A DNA stretch of 64,000 bases from Tsukamurella sputi (GCF_007858445.1 NZ_VIGV01000004.1:591850-655849); one strand, 5' to 3'. Positions 38,341 to 48,078 are shown, numbered from the stretch's first letter. Translations and numbers: made by a program. The notes: generated by a model from the letters alone, not told the origin.

Positions 38341-38571
38341 ATGAAGCAGGGGATCCACCCCGATTACGTGGCCACCACCGTTGTCTGCGGTTGCGGTAAC
38401 ACGTTCGAGACGCACAGCACCAAGGCCGACGGCCGCATCAACGTCGAGGTCTGCTCGCAGTGCCACCCGTTCTACACGGGCAAGCAGAAGATCCTCGACA
38501 CCGGCGGCCGCGTCGCCCGGTTCGAGAAGCGCTACGGCAAGCGCCCCAGCAAGGCTGCGGCCTCCGAGTAG
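38341..38571 (+). CDS. rpmE: 50S ribosomal protein L31
   Basis: A 76-residue ribosomal protein of the large subunit. It is the zinc-binding (C+) form: CGCG near residue 17-20 and CSQCH near 38-42. Ends in the basic tail KRYGKRPSK. Same place as Rv1298, directly before prfA. Zinc-free paralogues usually replace it under zinc limitation; none is in the window. Confidence 0.96.
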   Translation: MKQGIHPDYVATTVVCGCGNTFETHSTKADGRINVEVCSQCHPFYTGKQKILDTGGRVARFEKRYGKRPSKAAASE

Positions 38572-38577
38572 CCGTCC

Positions 38578-38616
38578 CGCCGACGCCCGTCCTGCCCCGC
38601 AGGCCGGGCGTCGGCG
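38578..38616 (+). terminator. Terminator-like hairpin between rpmE and prfA
   Basis: CGCCGACGCCCG (38578-38589) pairs perfectly with CGGGCGTCGGCG (38605-38616), followed by CGTTT. It may reduce read-through from rpmE, giving more L31 than release factor. Confidence 0.65.
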
Positions 38617-38677
38617 CGTTTCACGGGCCTGACCGCCGCACCGTCTTCCCGCTCCGTTCGAGAAAGGCACCTCCGCC

Positions 38678-39766
38678 ATGAGCGCCTCGTCCCCCTCCGC
38701 GATCGACGACATCCTCGCCGAGTACGCCGGTCTCGAACAGCAGATGTCCGATCCGGCGCTGCACAACGACCCCACCGCCGCGCGCAAGGTGGGCAAGCGC
38801 TTCGCCGAGCTCGCGCCCATCATGGCGACCCACCGCAAGCTGGAGGCAGCCCGCGAGGACCGCGACGCCGCCCAGGAGCTGGCCGCCGACGACTCCTCCT
38901 TCGCCGACGAGGTCACCGCCCTGACGGAGCAGATCGACGCACTCGAGCAGCAGCTCACCGACCTGCTCGCGCCGCGCGACCCGCACGACTCCGACGACGT
39001 GGTCCTCGAGGTCAAGTCCGGCGAGGGCGGCGAGGAATCCGCCCTGTTCGCCGGCGACCTCGCCCGCATGTACCTGCGCTACGCCGAACAGCGCGGCTGG
39101 AAGGTCGAGACCCTGGGCGCCACCTACTCGGACCTCGGCGGCTACAAGGACGCCACGTTCTCGATCAAGTCCCGCGGCCCCGGCGCCGACGGCACCATCG
39201 ACGGGGTCTGGGCCCGGATGAAGTTCGAGGGCGGCGTGCACCGCGTCCAGCGCGTCCCCGCCACCGAGAGCCAGGGCCGCATCCACACCTCCGCCGCCGG
39301 CGTGCTCGTCTACCCCGAGCCCGACGAGGTCGAGGAGGTGCAGATCGACGAGTCGGACCTGCGCATCGACGTCTACCGGTCCTCCGGCAAGGGCGGCCAG
39401 GGCGTCAACACCACCGACTCCGCCGTGCGCATCACCCACCTGCCGACGAACATCGTCGTGACCTGCCAGAACGAGCGCTCGCAGCTGCAGAACAAGGCCC
39501 GCGCCATGCAGGTGCTCGCCGCGCGTCTGCAGGCCCTCAAGGAGGAGGAGGCCGAGGCCGCCGCGTCGGACTCCCGTGCCGCGCAGATCCGCACCGTCGA
39601 CCGGTCCGAGCGGATCCGCACCTACAACTTCCCCGAGAACCGCATCGCCGATCACCGCATCGGCTACAAGTCGCACAACCTCGACCAGGTCCTCGACGGT
39701 GACATGGATGCTCTGCTGGACGCGCTGCAGGTCGCCGAACGGCAGGCCCGGCTCGAGGCGGAGTGA
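38678..39766 (+). CDS. prfA: Peptide chain release factor 1
   Basis: A 362-residue class I release factor that recognises UAA and UAG. It has the catalytic GGQ at residues 239-241 ([16 protein letters not shown]) and a PAT-type codon-recognition region ([14 protein letters not shown]). Length is normal. ATG with GAGAAAGG upstream. It overlaps prmC, which methylates this GGQ, by four bases. Confidence 0.96.
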   Translation: MSASSPSAIDDILAEYAGLEQQMSDPALHNDPTAARKVGKRFAELAPIMATHRKLEAAREDRDAAQELAADDSSFADEVTALTEQIDALEQQLTDLLAPRDPHDSDDVVLEVKSGEGGEESALFAGDLARMYLRYAEQRGWKVETLGATYSDLGGYKDATFSIKSRGPGADGTIDGVWARMKFEGGVHRVQRVPATESQGRIHTSAAGVLVYPEPDEVEEVQIDESDLRIDVYRSSGKGGQGVNTTDSAVRITHLPTNIVVTCQNERSQLQNKARAMQVLAARLQALKEEEAEAAASDSRAAQIRTVDRSERIRTYNFPENRIADHRIGYKSHNLDQVLDGDMDALLDALQVAERQARLEAE

Positions 39767-40605
39767 GACCCACCCGGCTCGCCGCCGCCGCGACCGCCCG
39801 CCTCGCGGAGGCCGGCGTCCCGTCGGCCCGGTTCGACGCGGAGGTACTGCTCGCCGAAGCCCTGGGCATCGACCGGGGCCGCCTCCCGATCGCCGACGAC
39901 GCCACCGTCGCGCAGGCGAACGCCTACGAGGCCCTCATCGCCCGCAGGGCGGCCCGCGAGCCCTTGCAGCACATCCTGGGCCGTGCCTACTTCGGGCCGC
40001 TCACGCTCGCCGTGGGGCCCGGCGTCTTCGTCCCGCGACCCGAGACCGAACTGCTCGCCGCGTGGGCCGCACGACAGGTCGGGCGCGGTGCCGCGATCGT
40101 CGACCTCTGCGCGGGTTCGGGCGCCCTGGGCCTCTACCTCGCGGCGACGGTGCCCGCCGCCCGCGTCGTGCTCGTCGAGCGCGACCCCGACGCCCTGGCC
40201 TACCTGCGGCGCAACGCCGCGGGCGCCGGACCGGAGGTGACGGTGCTCGACGCCGACGTGCGCGACCCGGGGCTGCCGGACCGCCTGACCGGCCTGCTCG
40301 GCACCGTCGACCTGGTCGTCAGCAATCCGCCGTACGTGCCCGACGGTGCGCCGCTCGACCGGGAGGCCGCCGCCGACCCCGCCCTCGCCCTCTTCTCCGG
40401 CGCCGACGGGCTGGACCTGATGCGCGACCTCGCGCCGCTCGCGGCCCGGCTCCTGGCGGGCGGGGGAGCGGTCGGCGTGGAACACGACGACAGCAACGGC
40501 GCCGGCACCGCCGAGCTCCTGCGCGCAGCCGGCTTCGGCGGCGTCACCGAGCACCGGGACCTCGCGGGCAGGCCGCGATACGTGACTGGCAGGATGGAGA
40601 CGTGA
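39763..40605 (+). CDS. prmC: Release factor glutamine methyltransferase
   Basis: A 280-residue SAM-dependent enzyme that methylates the GGQ glutamine of release factors. It has an N-terminal helical domain, the SAM motif [15 protein letters not shown] and the catalytic NPPY (about residue 188). GTG start inside the end of prfA. Ends four bases past the start of the following Sua5-type gene. Confidence 0.95.
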   Translation: MRPTRLAAAATARLAEAGVPSARFDAEVLLAEALGIDRGRLPIADDATVAQANAYEALIARRAAREPLQHILGRAYFGPLTLAVGPGVFVPRPETELLAAWAARQVGRGAAIVDLCAGSGALGLYLAATVPAARVVLVERDPDALAYLRRNAAGAGPEVTVLDADVRDPGLPDRLTGLLGTVDLVVSNPPYVPDGAPLDREAAADPALALFSGADGLDLMRDLAPLAARLLAGGGAVGVEHDDSNGAGTAELLRAAGFGGVTEHRDLAGRPRYVTGRMET

Positions 40606-41261
40606 GCATCGCCAGCCGCGCCTTCGACTGCACCGACCCCGATTCCCGCGCCGCGGGCCTGAACGCCGCCCGCGCCGCGGTGAAGGGCGGACGCCTCGTG
40701 GTGATGCCGACCGACACGCTCTACGGCATCGGCTGCGACGCCTTCGACGGTCGCGCGGTGGCCGACCTGCTCGCCGCGAAGAACCGCGGCCCCGACATGC
40801 CGGTCGGCGTCCTCGTCGGCTCCTGGAACACCATCGACGGGCTCGTCAGCCGCGTCAGCGACGCGGCCCGCGAGCTGACCCGCGCCTTCTGGCCCGGTGC
40901 GGTCTCGCTCGTCGTGGAGCAGGCGCCCAGCCTGGCCTGGGACCTCGGGGACACCCGCGGCACCGTCATGCTGCGGATGCCGCTGCACCCCGTCGCGATC
41001 GAGCTGCTGCGCGAGGTCGGCCCGATGGCCGTCTCCAGCGCCAACGTCTCCGGTCGCCCGCCCGCCGCCACCATGCTGGAGGCGCGCGATCAGCTGGGCG
41101 ACTCCGTCGACGTCTACCTCGACGGCGGACCGTCGGAGCACGCCGTCGCCTCGAGCATCATCGACCTGTCCGGCCCGCAGCCCCGCGTGCTGCGCGAGGG
41201 CGCCGTGAGCACCGCCCGGATCGCCGAGGTCCTCGGCGTCAGCGCCGAGTCGCTGGGCTGA
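40602..41261 (+). CDS. L-threonylcarbamoyladenylate synthase (Sua5/YrdC/YwlC)
   Basis: A 219-residue YrdC-domain enzyme that makes threonylcarbamoyl-AMP from threonine, bicarbonate and ATP, for the t6A modification of ANN-decoding tRNAs. Family motifs: PTDTLYGIGCDA, the K-N-R motif in AAKNRGPDMP, the SSANVSGRP loop. It lacks the extra Sua5 domain, so the short YrdC form. GTG overlaps the prmC stop by four bases, extending the prfA-prmC operon. M. tuberculosis counterpart: Rv1301. Confidence 0.93.
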   Translation: MSIASRAFDCTDPDSRAAGLNAARAAVKGGRLVVMPTDTLYGIGCDAFDGRAVADLLAAKNRGPDMPVGVLVGSWNTIDGLVSRVSDAARELTRAFWPGAVSLVVEQAPSLAWDLGDTRGTVMLRMPLHPVAIELLREVGPMAVSSANVSGRPPAATMLEARDQLGDSVDVYLDGGPSEHAVASSIIDLSGPQPRVLREGAVSTARIAEVLGVSAESLG

Positions 41262-41267
41262 GCCGGT

Positions 41268-41294
41268 CTCCCGGGGGCGCTACTTCCCCGGGAG
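41268..41294. terminator. Bidirectional terminator at the end of the prfA and mce operons
   Basis: CTCCCGGGG (41268-41276) pairs with CCCCGGGAG (41286-41294). It lies between, and slightly into, the ends of two convergent operons. Confidence 0.65.
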
Positions 41295-41933
41295 CATGCC
41301 CCCCACGCCACCGACGTCGGTGATCTGCCAATCCTTGCTCTGGTCGAGAGTGAGGTCGTAGGCGGTGATGACCTCGCGGCCGCTGGTCGCCTGGGCGTTG
41401 GTGGCTTCCACCTTGACGTAGGCCCTGACCTTGTAGACGGGGCCCGACTGCGAAGTGACCACGGCGTCCAGGACGGTCCCCTTGGACACCCATTGCAGCG
41501 GCTGCAGCAGCTGGTTCATCGCGCCGGCGGTGGCCTCGAGCTTGGTCTTCAGCTCCGGCGAGACGCCCTTGGTCAGGCCGGCGCGCCAGGGACCCAGGTC
41601 CCGGTAGTCGAACGTGGAGGCGCCGGCCGCGTAGTCGGCGGAGATCTTCTCGGCGCGGGCCTTGTCGGCGGCGGTCTGCTTGAGGTGGTCCAGCTCCGAG
41701 GTCGCGGTGTCGGCGTTGCGCTGGGCCGTGGTGGCGCGGTCGTCCGCTCCGGCCCAGAGGACCGCGAAGGTCACCGTCGACGCCAGGAGGGCCAGGACGA
41801 GGACTGCGGCGACCACGAGCCCGACAACGAGTCCGGTGGACCGGCGAGGCGGGGGAGTGGGGGCGCCGTACCCGGAGGGGACGAATCCGGGCGGCGGGAA
41901 CTGCGGCTGATTCACTTTTCGATACTTGCACAT
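41280..41933 (-). CDS. Mce-associated membrane protein (second copy)
   Basis: A 217-residue Mas-type protein: a Pro-rich cytoplasmic N-terminus, one membrane helix (GLVVGLVVAAVLVLALLA), then an extracytoplasmic domain of NTF2-like type. Mas proteins stabilise or extend Mce complexes (knowledge from mycobacteria). It is about 85% identical by eye to the preceding Mas gene over 120 residues, so a tandem duplicate. ATG at 41933 has GGGGAC upstream; GTG at 41915 is an alternative. A perfect 15-bp hairpin separates it from its copy. Confidence 0.8.
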   Translation of the reverse strand: MCKYRKVNQPQFPPPGFVPSGYGAPTPPPRRSTGLVVGLVVAAVLVLALLASTVTFAVLWAGADDRATTAQRNADTATSELDHLKQTAADKARAEKISADYAAGASTFDYRDLGPWRAGLTKGVSPELKTKLEATAGAMNQLLQPLQWVSKGTVLDAVVTSQSGPVYKVRAYVKVEATNAQATSGREVITAYDLTLDQSKDWQITDVGGVGGMLPGK

Positions 41934-41947
41934 GCGTCCCCGACGAC

Positions 41948-41981
41948 GAAGCGCCGAGGCCCGGGTGGGCCTCGGCGCTTC
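41948..41981 (-). terminator. Strong hairpin between the two Mas genes
   Basis: GAAGCGCCGAGGCCC (41948-41962) is perfectly complementary to 41967-41981, with a 4-base loop: a 15-bp stem. It would end or trim most of the mce transcript before the last gene. Confidence 0.75.
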
Positions 41982-42000
41982 GTTCGTGGATGCGGACGGA

Positions 42001-42855
42001 TCAGTTACCGGGAGCGGGGGCCGCGGGCGCCGTGGTGGGAGCGCCGGGGGTCGGCGCCTCCGGCTCGGACGCGGCGCTGGCGGGAACGCCACCGCCGACG
42101 CCACCGACATCGGTGATCTGCCAGTCCTTGCTCTTGTCCAGCGTCACGTTGTAGACGGTGACGACCTCGCGGCCGCTGCTGGCCTGCACGTTCGTGGCCT
42201 CGACCTTGACGTAGGCGCTGACCTTGTAGACGGGGCCCGACTGCGAGTTCACCACGGCGTCGGTGACGGTGCCCTTGGAGACCCACTGCAGCGGCTGCAG
42301 CAGCTGGTTCATCGCACCGACGGTGGCCTCGAGCTTGGTCTTCAGCTCCGGCGAGACGCCCTTGGTCAGGGCGGTGCGCCACGGACCGAGGTCGTGGTAG
42401 TCGAAGGTCGACGCGCCCGCGGCGTACTCCGCAGCCACCTTCTCGGCCTGCGCCTTATCTGCGGCCGCCGCCTTGAGATCGTTGAGCTCGTTGCGCTTGC
42501 TGTTCCAGAGCAGCCCGAAGACGATCGTGCCCGCGAGCAGCGCGATGATGACGACGGTGACGACGACGGTCGTGATCGTGGCACCGGCGGTCGGGTTCGC
42601 GGACCGGCCGCGGACCTCGGCCGCCCGCGGCGCCGGGCGACGCCGCACGGGGGCCGTCGCCTCCTCGTCGTCGTCCGCCGGGGGAGCGGGGCGCTTCTTC
42701 ACGGCGGAGCCGCTGAACTCGGCCTTCTCCGCCTTCTCGGCCTTCTCCGCCTTCTCGACGGAGGCGGCGGTCTCGTCGGCGGTGTCCTGCGCGGTCTCCT
42801 CGGTCGTCGCGGCCTCGTCGGCGAGGTTCTTGTCGTCCGGGGTGGAATCAGTCAC
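42001..42855 (-). CDS. Mce-associated membrane protein (first copy)
   Basis: A 284-residue Mas-type protein. The cytoplasmic N-terminal ~110 residues are acidic and repetitive (KAEKAEKAEKAE) then Arg/Pro-rich; one membrane helix follows (TTVVVTVVIIALLAGTIVF), then the extracytoplasmic domain (FDYHDLGPWRTALTKGVSPE...WQITDVGGVGG) and a Pro/Ala tail. It shares the extracytoplasmic domain with the following gene but has its own N-terminus. GTG at 42855 is the first residue of a sensible start; the ribosome-binding site is weak. It lies 70 bases after mceF in the same direction. Confidence 0.82.
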   Translation of the reverse strand: MTDSTPDDKNLADEAATTEETAQDTADETAASVEKAEKAEKAEKAEFSGSAVKKRPAPPADDDEEATAPVRRRPAPRAAEVRGRSANPTAGATITTVVVTVVIIALLAGTIVFGLLWNSKRNELNDLKAAAADKAQAEKVAAEYAAGASTFDYHDLGPWRTALTKGVSPELKTKLEATVGAMNQLLQPLQWVSKGTVTDAVVNSQSGPVYKVSAYVKVEATNVQASSGREVVTVYNVTLDKSKDWQITDVGGVGGGVPASAASEPEAPTPGAPTTAPAAPAPGN

Positions 42856-42925
42856 TTGTCGCGTTGCCAATCGTGTCGTGGTTCGTCTCGGCCGCCGGGG
42901 CGGCCATTGCGGCGGTCGGCCGGCG

Positions 42926-43888
42926 CTACTTCTTCGGTGGGATGACCACCGTGAGGTTCGCGGCACCGTCCGAACCGACAGTGTTCAACGCCTGCGAGAG
43001 TAGCGCGGCCATGTCGATCTGCGGCAGCACGTCCGTCAGGGCCTGCACCACCGGTACCAGCGGGGCGTTGATCGTGCCCAGGTTCGCGAGCAGCTTGCTG
43101 GTGTTCGGGGCGATCTTGAACAGGTTCGGGTTGACCGTCTTGACCAGCATGTCGGGGCCGTTGATGCCCTTCATGAGGGTGTCGAGGGCCTTGAGCATCT
43201 CGACGTCCTTCGTGACGAACGTCCGGGTGGACGGGCCGAACTCGGCGATCGCACCGGGCAGCCAGTTCATGTCGGACTGGTAGTTCTGCGTGTTCTCCAT
43301 CATCCGGCGGATGTTCGGCATCCGGGACGAGATCGTGCGGGCCAGCAGGTCACCGGCCGTCGACAGGTTCGGCAGCGAGCCCTGGGTGTTGCTCGTCGCG
43401 TCCGCCAGCGTCTCGGTGATGCCGCCGAGGTCCGTCGAGTTGATGCTGCTCGTCAGGCCCGAGATCAGCTTGAAGGTCTCGGGCAGGGACAGCGGCTGCT
43501 TGATCTTCGCGGTGTCGATCGTCGCGCCGTCCGCCAGGTACGGGCCCTGCAGGCTGTCCGGGCGGAAGTCCACGTACGGCTCACCCACGGCCGACAGCTG
43601 CTCGATGCGCAGGCCGGTCGCCGACGGGATCTTGTACTTGCCGTCGTAGCGGAAGTCGACGACGACCTTGCCGTCGCGCCGTTCGATGGTCTCCACGTTG
43701 CCCACCTTGACGCCGCGCAGCAGCACCGAGGAGCCCGGGAGCAGCTGGTTCGCGTTGTCGAGCTTCATGGTGATCGTGCGGTAGTCCGCGAGCGGGCGCC
43801 ACTGCAGGACCGAGAACGCGATGTACGCGGTACCCAGCACCAGGACCAGTGCGAAGGTCAGGAGACTGAAGAAGGTGCTCTTTTTCAC
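42926..43888 (-). CDS. Mce family protein MceF
   Basis: A 320-residue Mce subunit, the last of the six that build the lipid-transfer tunnel between inner membrane and cell envelope. It has an N-terminal membrane anchor (FFSLLTFALVLVLGTAYIAF), the Mce domain (about residues 35-115, with LPGSSVLLRGVKVGNV and AVGEPYVDFRP), and a helical tail. It lacks the long C-terminal low-complexity tail of some MceF proteins. ATG overlaps the mceE stop by four bases. Confidence 0.92.
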   Translation of the reverse strand: MKKSTFFSLLTFALVLVLGTAYIAFSVLQWRPLADYRTITMKLDNANQLLPGSSVLLRGVKVGNVETIERRDGKVVVDFRYDGKYKIPSATGLRIEQLSAVGEPYVDFRPDSLQGPYLADGATIDTAKIKQPLSLPETFKLISGLTSSINSTDLGGITETLADATSNTQGSLPNLSTAGDLLARTISSRMPNIRRMMENTQNYQSDMNWLPGAIAEFGPSTRTFVTKDVEMLKALDTLMKGINGPDMLVKTVNPNLFKIAPNTSKLLANLGTINAPLVPVVQALTDVLPQIDMAALLSQALNTVGSDGAANLTVVIPPKK

Positions 43889-44931
43889 GGAACTGCTCCG
43901 ACCATCCGAAGGTTGTTGACCGCCTGACGGGCGGCGTCGGCGGTGGGGACGCCGCCGTTGGTGCCCAGTTCCTTGACGTTGACCTTGGCGCCACTGCTCA
44001 GGAACGGCAGGATCTTGTTCTTGAGCAGGTCCTCGAGATTGGCGAGGTTCGCCTGGCGGCCGTTCATGTTGGGCCAGCCCGGGAACATCAGTGGCTTGAT
44101 CACGCCCGCCACGACGGCGGTCGTGGTGTCGAGCAGCGGCGCGCTGAAGATCAGGGGCGAGAGTGCGTCGGACAGTCGGCTGAGCACCCGGATCGCGCCG
44201 GTCGTCAGGTCGAGCGTGTCGCCCAGCCAGTCGTCCTGCGGCCGCAGGAGCGCCACCAGGATGTCGTCGTTGTTGTTGACCGTCGTCACGAGGCTGCCGA
44301 CCGAGGTGATCGCCTGGCTGACGTTGTCGTTCTGCCGGCCCAGGTCCACGACCGTCTGCGACACCGTCTTCACCAGGCCCGAGAGCTTCTGCGGATCCGC
44401 CGGCAGGTTGTCGTTGATCCGGCTGAACGTGTCCTGCAGCTGCATGAGGCTGCCGCTGCCCAGGAAGTTCGCGAGGTCCGCGAGGATGTCCTCGATCTGC
44501 GTGGGCGGCTTCGTCTGCGAGGTGGGCAGGGTGTCGCCCGCCTTGAGCGGGACGCCCGGCTTGCCCGGCGTGGTCTTGAGCGCCACGTAGGTGTCACCGA
44601 GGATCGTGTCCTGCTGCAGCGTCGCCGTCACCGTGTTCGGGACCTTGACGCCGTCCTGGATCTTGATGTCGACCACGGCCTTGTTGTCGGCCAGCGTGAC
44701 CTTCTGCAGGCGGCCGGAGACGACACCGTCGAAGACGACCCGCGCGCGGTCGGGCAGGTTCAGCACGTTCGTGAAGTCCAGGTGCACGACGTAGCCCGAG
44801 CCGCCGCCCGGCTGGCCCGGGGCGGGGATCGTCGACGGGTTGAAGCCCAGGTTGCAGCCCGCCAGCATGCTGCCCGCCGCGATGCTCGCGACGCCCACCT
44901 GCAGGGTCCGCTTGTTCAGTGGATTGCGCAT
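43885..44931 (-). CDS. Mce family lipoprotein MceE
   Basis: A 348-residue Mce subunit with a lipoprotein signal: basic start, hydrophobic core, lipobox LAGC (SMLAGCNLGF). The Mce domain follows (YVVHLDFTNVLNLPDRARVV...), then the helical region. MceE is the lipoprotein member of mce operons in mycobacteria (LprK/LprN types). ATG at 44931 is used; it shares a base with the mceD stop codon. Confidence 0.92.
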   Translation of the reverse strand: MRNPLNKRTLQVGVASIAAGSMLAGCNLGFNPSTIPAPGQPGGGSGYVVHLDFTNVLNLPDRARVVFDGVVSGRLQKVTLADNKAVVDIKIQDGVKVPNTVTATLQQDTILGDTYVALKTTPGKPGVPLKAGDTLPTSQTKPPTQIEDILADLANFLGSGSLMQLQDTFSRINDNLPADPQKLSGLVKTVSQTVVDLGRQNDNVSQAITSVGSLVTTVNNNDDILVALLRPQDDWLGDTLDLTTGAIRVLSRLSDALSPLIFSAPLLDTTTAVVAGVIKPLMFPGWPNMNGRQANLANLEDLLKNKILPFLSSGAKVNVKELGTNGGVPTADAARQAVNNLRMVGAVP

Positions 44932-46034
44932 CAGTACGCCGCTCCCGTCGCGCGCAGCACCGTGGAGATGAGCTCCACGTTGACGTGGCCCGCATCGGCG
45001 ACCGTGCACTGGCCCGGTGCGAACCGGTTCAGGTTGTTGCAGGTCTGAGCGGGGTTCTTGGACGGCACCAGCGCTGACGGCGGCCGGTACGTGATCTTGG
45101 TGGCCAGGGTCTTCTTGTCGACGCTCACCTGGAAGGCCCGGATCAGCGGCGGCAGGATGTTGAGCAGGTCGCCGAACTGCTTCGACGTCGCCGCCAGCAG
45201 CGTCGTGGCGGGCACCGTGACCTCGAGCAGGGGAGCGATGAACGCGCCGTACTTGTCGAAGACGGTGGCCAGCGTCTTCACCAGCGGAACGAGCTCCGGG
45301 AAGGCGTTGATACCGACGTCCATCAGCGGCTCGCCGACGTTCTTGATGCGGAAGGCGTACTTCGTGAGGAAGTCACGCATCTCGCCCCAGTTCTGGACCA
45401 GGCCGTCGGAGGCGGGGGCGAAGGCGTCGAGGATGGCCGCCACGTCGCCCATACCGGGGCCCGGGTTGCGCATCAGCTCGCCGAGCTTGTTGGTGAGCTG
45501 CGAGATCTCCGGGCCGGTGCCCTGGGTCGCCTTGTTCAGCGCGGGGATCGACGCCATCGCCTTGCGGAACTCGGCGTCGCCGCCGGCCGTGGTCAGGTCG
45601 TCGACGACCTTGGAGACCGCCTGCAGCGACTCGGTGATCGACAGGGGCGTCTTGGTGTTGGTGATGCACTTCCCGGGCTGCCACGTCGGGCCGCCCTTGT
45701 ACGGCTCGAGCAGCTCGAGGCGGCGCTGGGCCACCAGCGAGTCCGCGACCGCGACGACGCCGACATTGGTCGGCAGTTTGCGGTCCGCGGGCAGGTCGAA
45801 GTCGACGCGGCTGGTCGCGCCGTTCGGCGTGATCTTGGTGATCTCGCCGATCGGGTAGCCGAACTGGGCGACCTTGCTGCCGGTGAACAGGCCCACCGAG
45901 TTGTCGAGGTCGGCGCAGTACGACGTGGTCTTGGTCGTGATCCCCTTGAACGCGACACCGCCGACGACGAGTGCCACGGCCACGAGGACCACGAACGCGG
46001 ACATGGCGCCGCGCGAAGCGAGGAACTTACGCAT
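44931..46034 (-). CDS. Mce family protein MceD
   Basis: A 367-residue Mce subunit with an N-terminal membrane anchor (SAFVVLVAVALVVGGVAF), the Mce domain beginning YCADLDNSVGLFTGSKVAQF, a helical region, and a C-terminal part with cysteines (QTCNNLN, GQCTVAD) that may form disulfides outside the cell. ATG shares one base with the mceC stop. Confidence 0.91.
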   Translation of the reverse strand: MRKFLASRGAMSAFVVLVAVALVVGGVAFKGITTKTTSYCADLDNSVGLFTGSKVAQFGYPIGEITKITPNGATSRVDFDLPADRKLPTNVGVVAVADSLVAQRRLELLEPYKGGPTWQPGKCITNTKTPLSITESLQAVSKVVDDLTTAGGDAEFRKAMASIPALNKATQGTGPEISQLTNKLGELMRNPGPGMGDVAAILDAFAPASDGLVQNWGEMRDFLTKYAFRIKNVGEPLMDVGINAFPELVPLVKTLATVFDKYGAFIAPLLEVTVPATTLLAATSKQFGDLLNILPPLIRAFQVSVDKKTLATKITYRPPSALVPSKNPAQTCNNLNRFAPGQCTVADAGHVNVELISTVLRATGAAY

Positions 46035-47053
46035 CAGCAGGTCACCCCCGGGGACGGAATGCAGACATTGGTGGCCAGGAAGGTCTTCTCGGACTGGTTC
46101 AGCTGGATCGTGCCGTCCGGAGCGATCGTCTTCTGCAGCCCCGCGAGCATCTCCTTGGCGTTGGCGATCGCGGGCTCGGCCTGCTTGACGACCTCCTTGG
46201 CCTTCGCCACGAGAGCGTCGAACCGGCTGGCGAGCGGGTCGATGTTGTTGAGGTACACGTTCAGCAGGGGATTGAGGCGCTGCGTGAGCTCGGTGAGGCC
46301 CGTCAGGTAGGCCTGGAAACCGGAGAGGTTCACCTCGGCCGCCGCGAAGAACATGCTCATGTTCCGCATCAGCGACAGGAGCAGGTCACCGTTCTGGTTG
46401 ACGGTGGTCGAGTACTCGCCCATCACCTTCACGAAGTCGCCGGCCTGATCCTGCTGGCGCAGGATGTTGTCGAACATCCGGTTGAACGTGGAGACGGTGT
46501 TGCGGATCGACTCCGGCTGGTCCTCGAGCGCCTGGTTCAGCTGCGACATGGACTCGCGGACCGGCGTCGCCTTGATCTTCTCGACCTTCGGCGTGGCCTG
46601 CTGGAAGGTCTCCAGGAGGCTGTAGGGCATTGTGACCCGGTCACTCGGGATCGGCTTGTCGCCGAGGCTCGTCGTGCCCATGGGGGTGACCGCCATGTAG
46701 TAGCCGCCGACCGTCGTGAGCATCTTCATCGACACCGTCGAGGCGTCGCCGATGAAGACGTCCTTGTCCACGCGGAACTTCACGCGGACGCGATCGTCGA
46801 GCAGCTTCACATCGGAGACCGAGCCGACGCTGATGCCGTCGACGCGCACGTCGACGCCGCTGCGCACGGCCTGCGCCTCCTTGAAGTCCGCCGAGTACTC
46901 CTTGGTGCCGGGCTGGAAGGTGAACAGGTATCCGCAGATCAGCAGGACGATCACGGCGATCAGGGCGCCGACGATGCCCCAGTTCAGCTGGTAGCGCCGG
47001 TCCTGTGCCGCCGTCGGCATCGGCCGGTTGAACAGACTCACTTTGGATTGCAT
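46034..47053 (-). CDS. Mce family protein MceC
   Basis: A 339-residue Mce subunit. A cytoplasmic N-terminal segment precedes the membrane anchor (GIVGALIAVIVLLICGYLF), then the Mce domain (SADFKEAQAVRSGVDVRVDG...) and long helices. The C-terminal end has two cysteines (NVCIPSPGVTC). ATG at 47053 lies 16 bases inside the end of mceB; a longer frame is possible but lacks support. Confidence 0.91.
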   Translation of the reverse strand: MQSKVSLFNRPMPTAAQDRRYQLNWGIVGALIAVIVLLICGYLFTFQPGTKEYSADFKEAQAVRSGVDVRVDGISVGSVSDVKLLDDRVRVKFRVDKDVFIGDASTVSMKMLTTVGGYYMAVTPMGTTSLGDKPIPSDRVTMPYSLLETFQQATPKVEKIKATPVRESMSQLNQALEDQPESIRNTVSTFNRMFDNILRQQDQAGDFVKVMGEYSTTVNQNGDLLLSLMRNMSMFFAAAEVNLSGFQAYLTGLTELTQRLNPLLNVYLNNIDPLASRFDALVAKAKEVVKQAEPAIANAKEMLAGLQKTIAPDGTIQLNQSEKTFLATNVCIPSPGVTC

Positions 47054-48072
47054 ACCGTCACCTTCTGGCCTGCGACGAAGAGGTTCATCATGCCGGGCAG
47101 CTTGGCCTGGCCGTTGCTGCACGTCAGCGAGACCGTGCCGCCCGCCTGCGGCTTCGTGCCCTCGTTGAGGAGCTGGACGATGCCCGGGAGCGTGGCCAGG
47201 GAGTTGACCAGCTGCTCGGCGAGCGGCATGGCGTTGCTCACGATGGCGTCCAGCGGCGGGTTCTCACCGCGGGTCAGGCCCAGTGCCGCGAGCAGGGCGT
47301 TGGTGCGGGTGACCACGCCCGAGGTCTTGTCCGACCAGTCGCGCATCGAGTCGACGTTGCTGGCCAGGGAGCGGGCGAACAGGTCGAGCTGCTGCAGCAC
47401 CTTGGTCAGGCCGGGGGAGGCCCCGCCGATCGACTGGGAGACCGAGCCGAGGTTCGTGATCAGCTGGGTCAGCACGCGCTGACGGTCGTTGGAGACCGCC
47501 ATCAGCTTGTCCAGCGATTCGAGCATCGGGCCGAGTCCCTGGCCGTTGCCCTGGATGACGCTCAGCACCGACTGGGTCAGGTGGTTGATGTCGTCCGCGT
47601 TCAGGGTCGAGAGCACGGGCTTGAGGCCCACGAACACCGTCGTGATGTCGAACGAGGACTGCGTGAACTTCTCCTCGATCGTGCTGCCGGCCTTGACCTG
47701 CGCCGCGGTGCTCTTCGGGTTCGGCTGGAGCTCCAGGAACCGCGAGCCGGTGAGGTTCTGGTACCGGATGGCCAGCGTGTCGTCGGCGCGGAACTTGCGG
47801 TCGTTCTGCAGCGAGAAGGTCACGGCGGCGTTCGAGATCCGGTGGTCGCTCGACTGCTCGACCTTGATGTCCTTGACCTTGCCGACCTGCACGCCGAGCA
47901 TGCGGACGTCGTCACCGACCTTGAGGCCCGAGACGTCCTTGAACTTCGCGTGATACGTGCTCAGGTCCCCGTCCGGCGGCCGGGTCAGCGCCTGCATCAC
48001 CAACAGCAACAGAACGATCATCACTGCGGCGAAGGCCACGATCTTGATCGAGGTCGCCTTCATTGACTTCAT
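47038..48072 (-). CDS. Mce family protein MceB
   Basis: A 344-residue Mce subunit: anchor (KIVAFAAVMIVLLLLVMQAL), Mce domain (YHAKFKDVSGLKVGDDVRML with LTGSRFLELQP), helical region, and cysteines near the C-terminus (LTCSNGQ, VTVCNPK). Six bases after mceA. Confidence 0.92.
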   Translation of the reverse strand: MKSMKATSIKIVAFAAVMIVLLLLVMQALTRPPDGDLSTYHAKFKDVSGLKVGDDVRMLGVQVGKVKDIKVEQSSDHRISNAAVTFSLQNDRKFRADDTLAIRYQNLTGSRFLELQPNPKSTAAQVKAGSTIEEKFTQSSFDITTVFVGLKPVLSTLNADDINHLTQSVLSVIQGNGQGLGPMLESLDKLMAVSNDRQRVLTQLITNLGSVSQSIGGASPGLTKVLQQLDLFARSLASNVDSMRDWSDKTSGVVTRTNALLAALGLTRGENPPLDAIVSNAMPLAEQLVNSLATLPGIVQLLNEGTKPQAGGTVSLTCSNGQAKLPGMMNLFVAGQKVTVCNPK

Positions 48073-48078
48073 GGTGGC

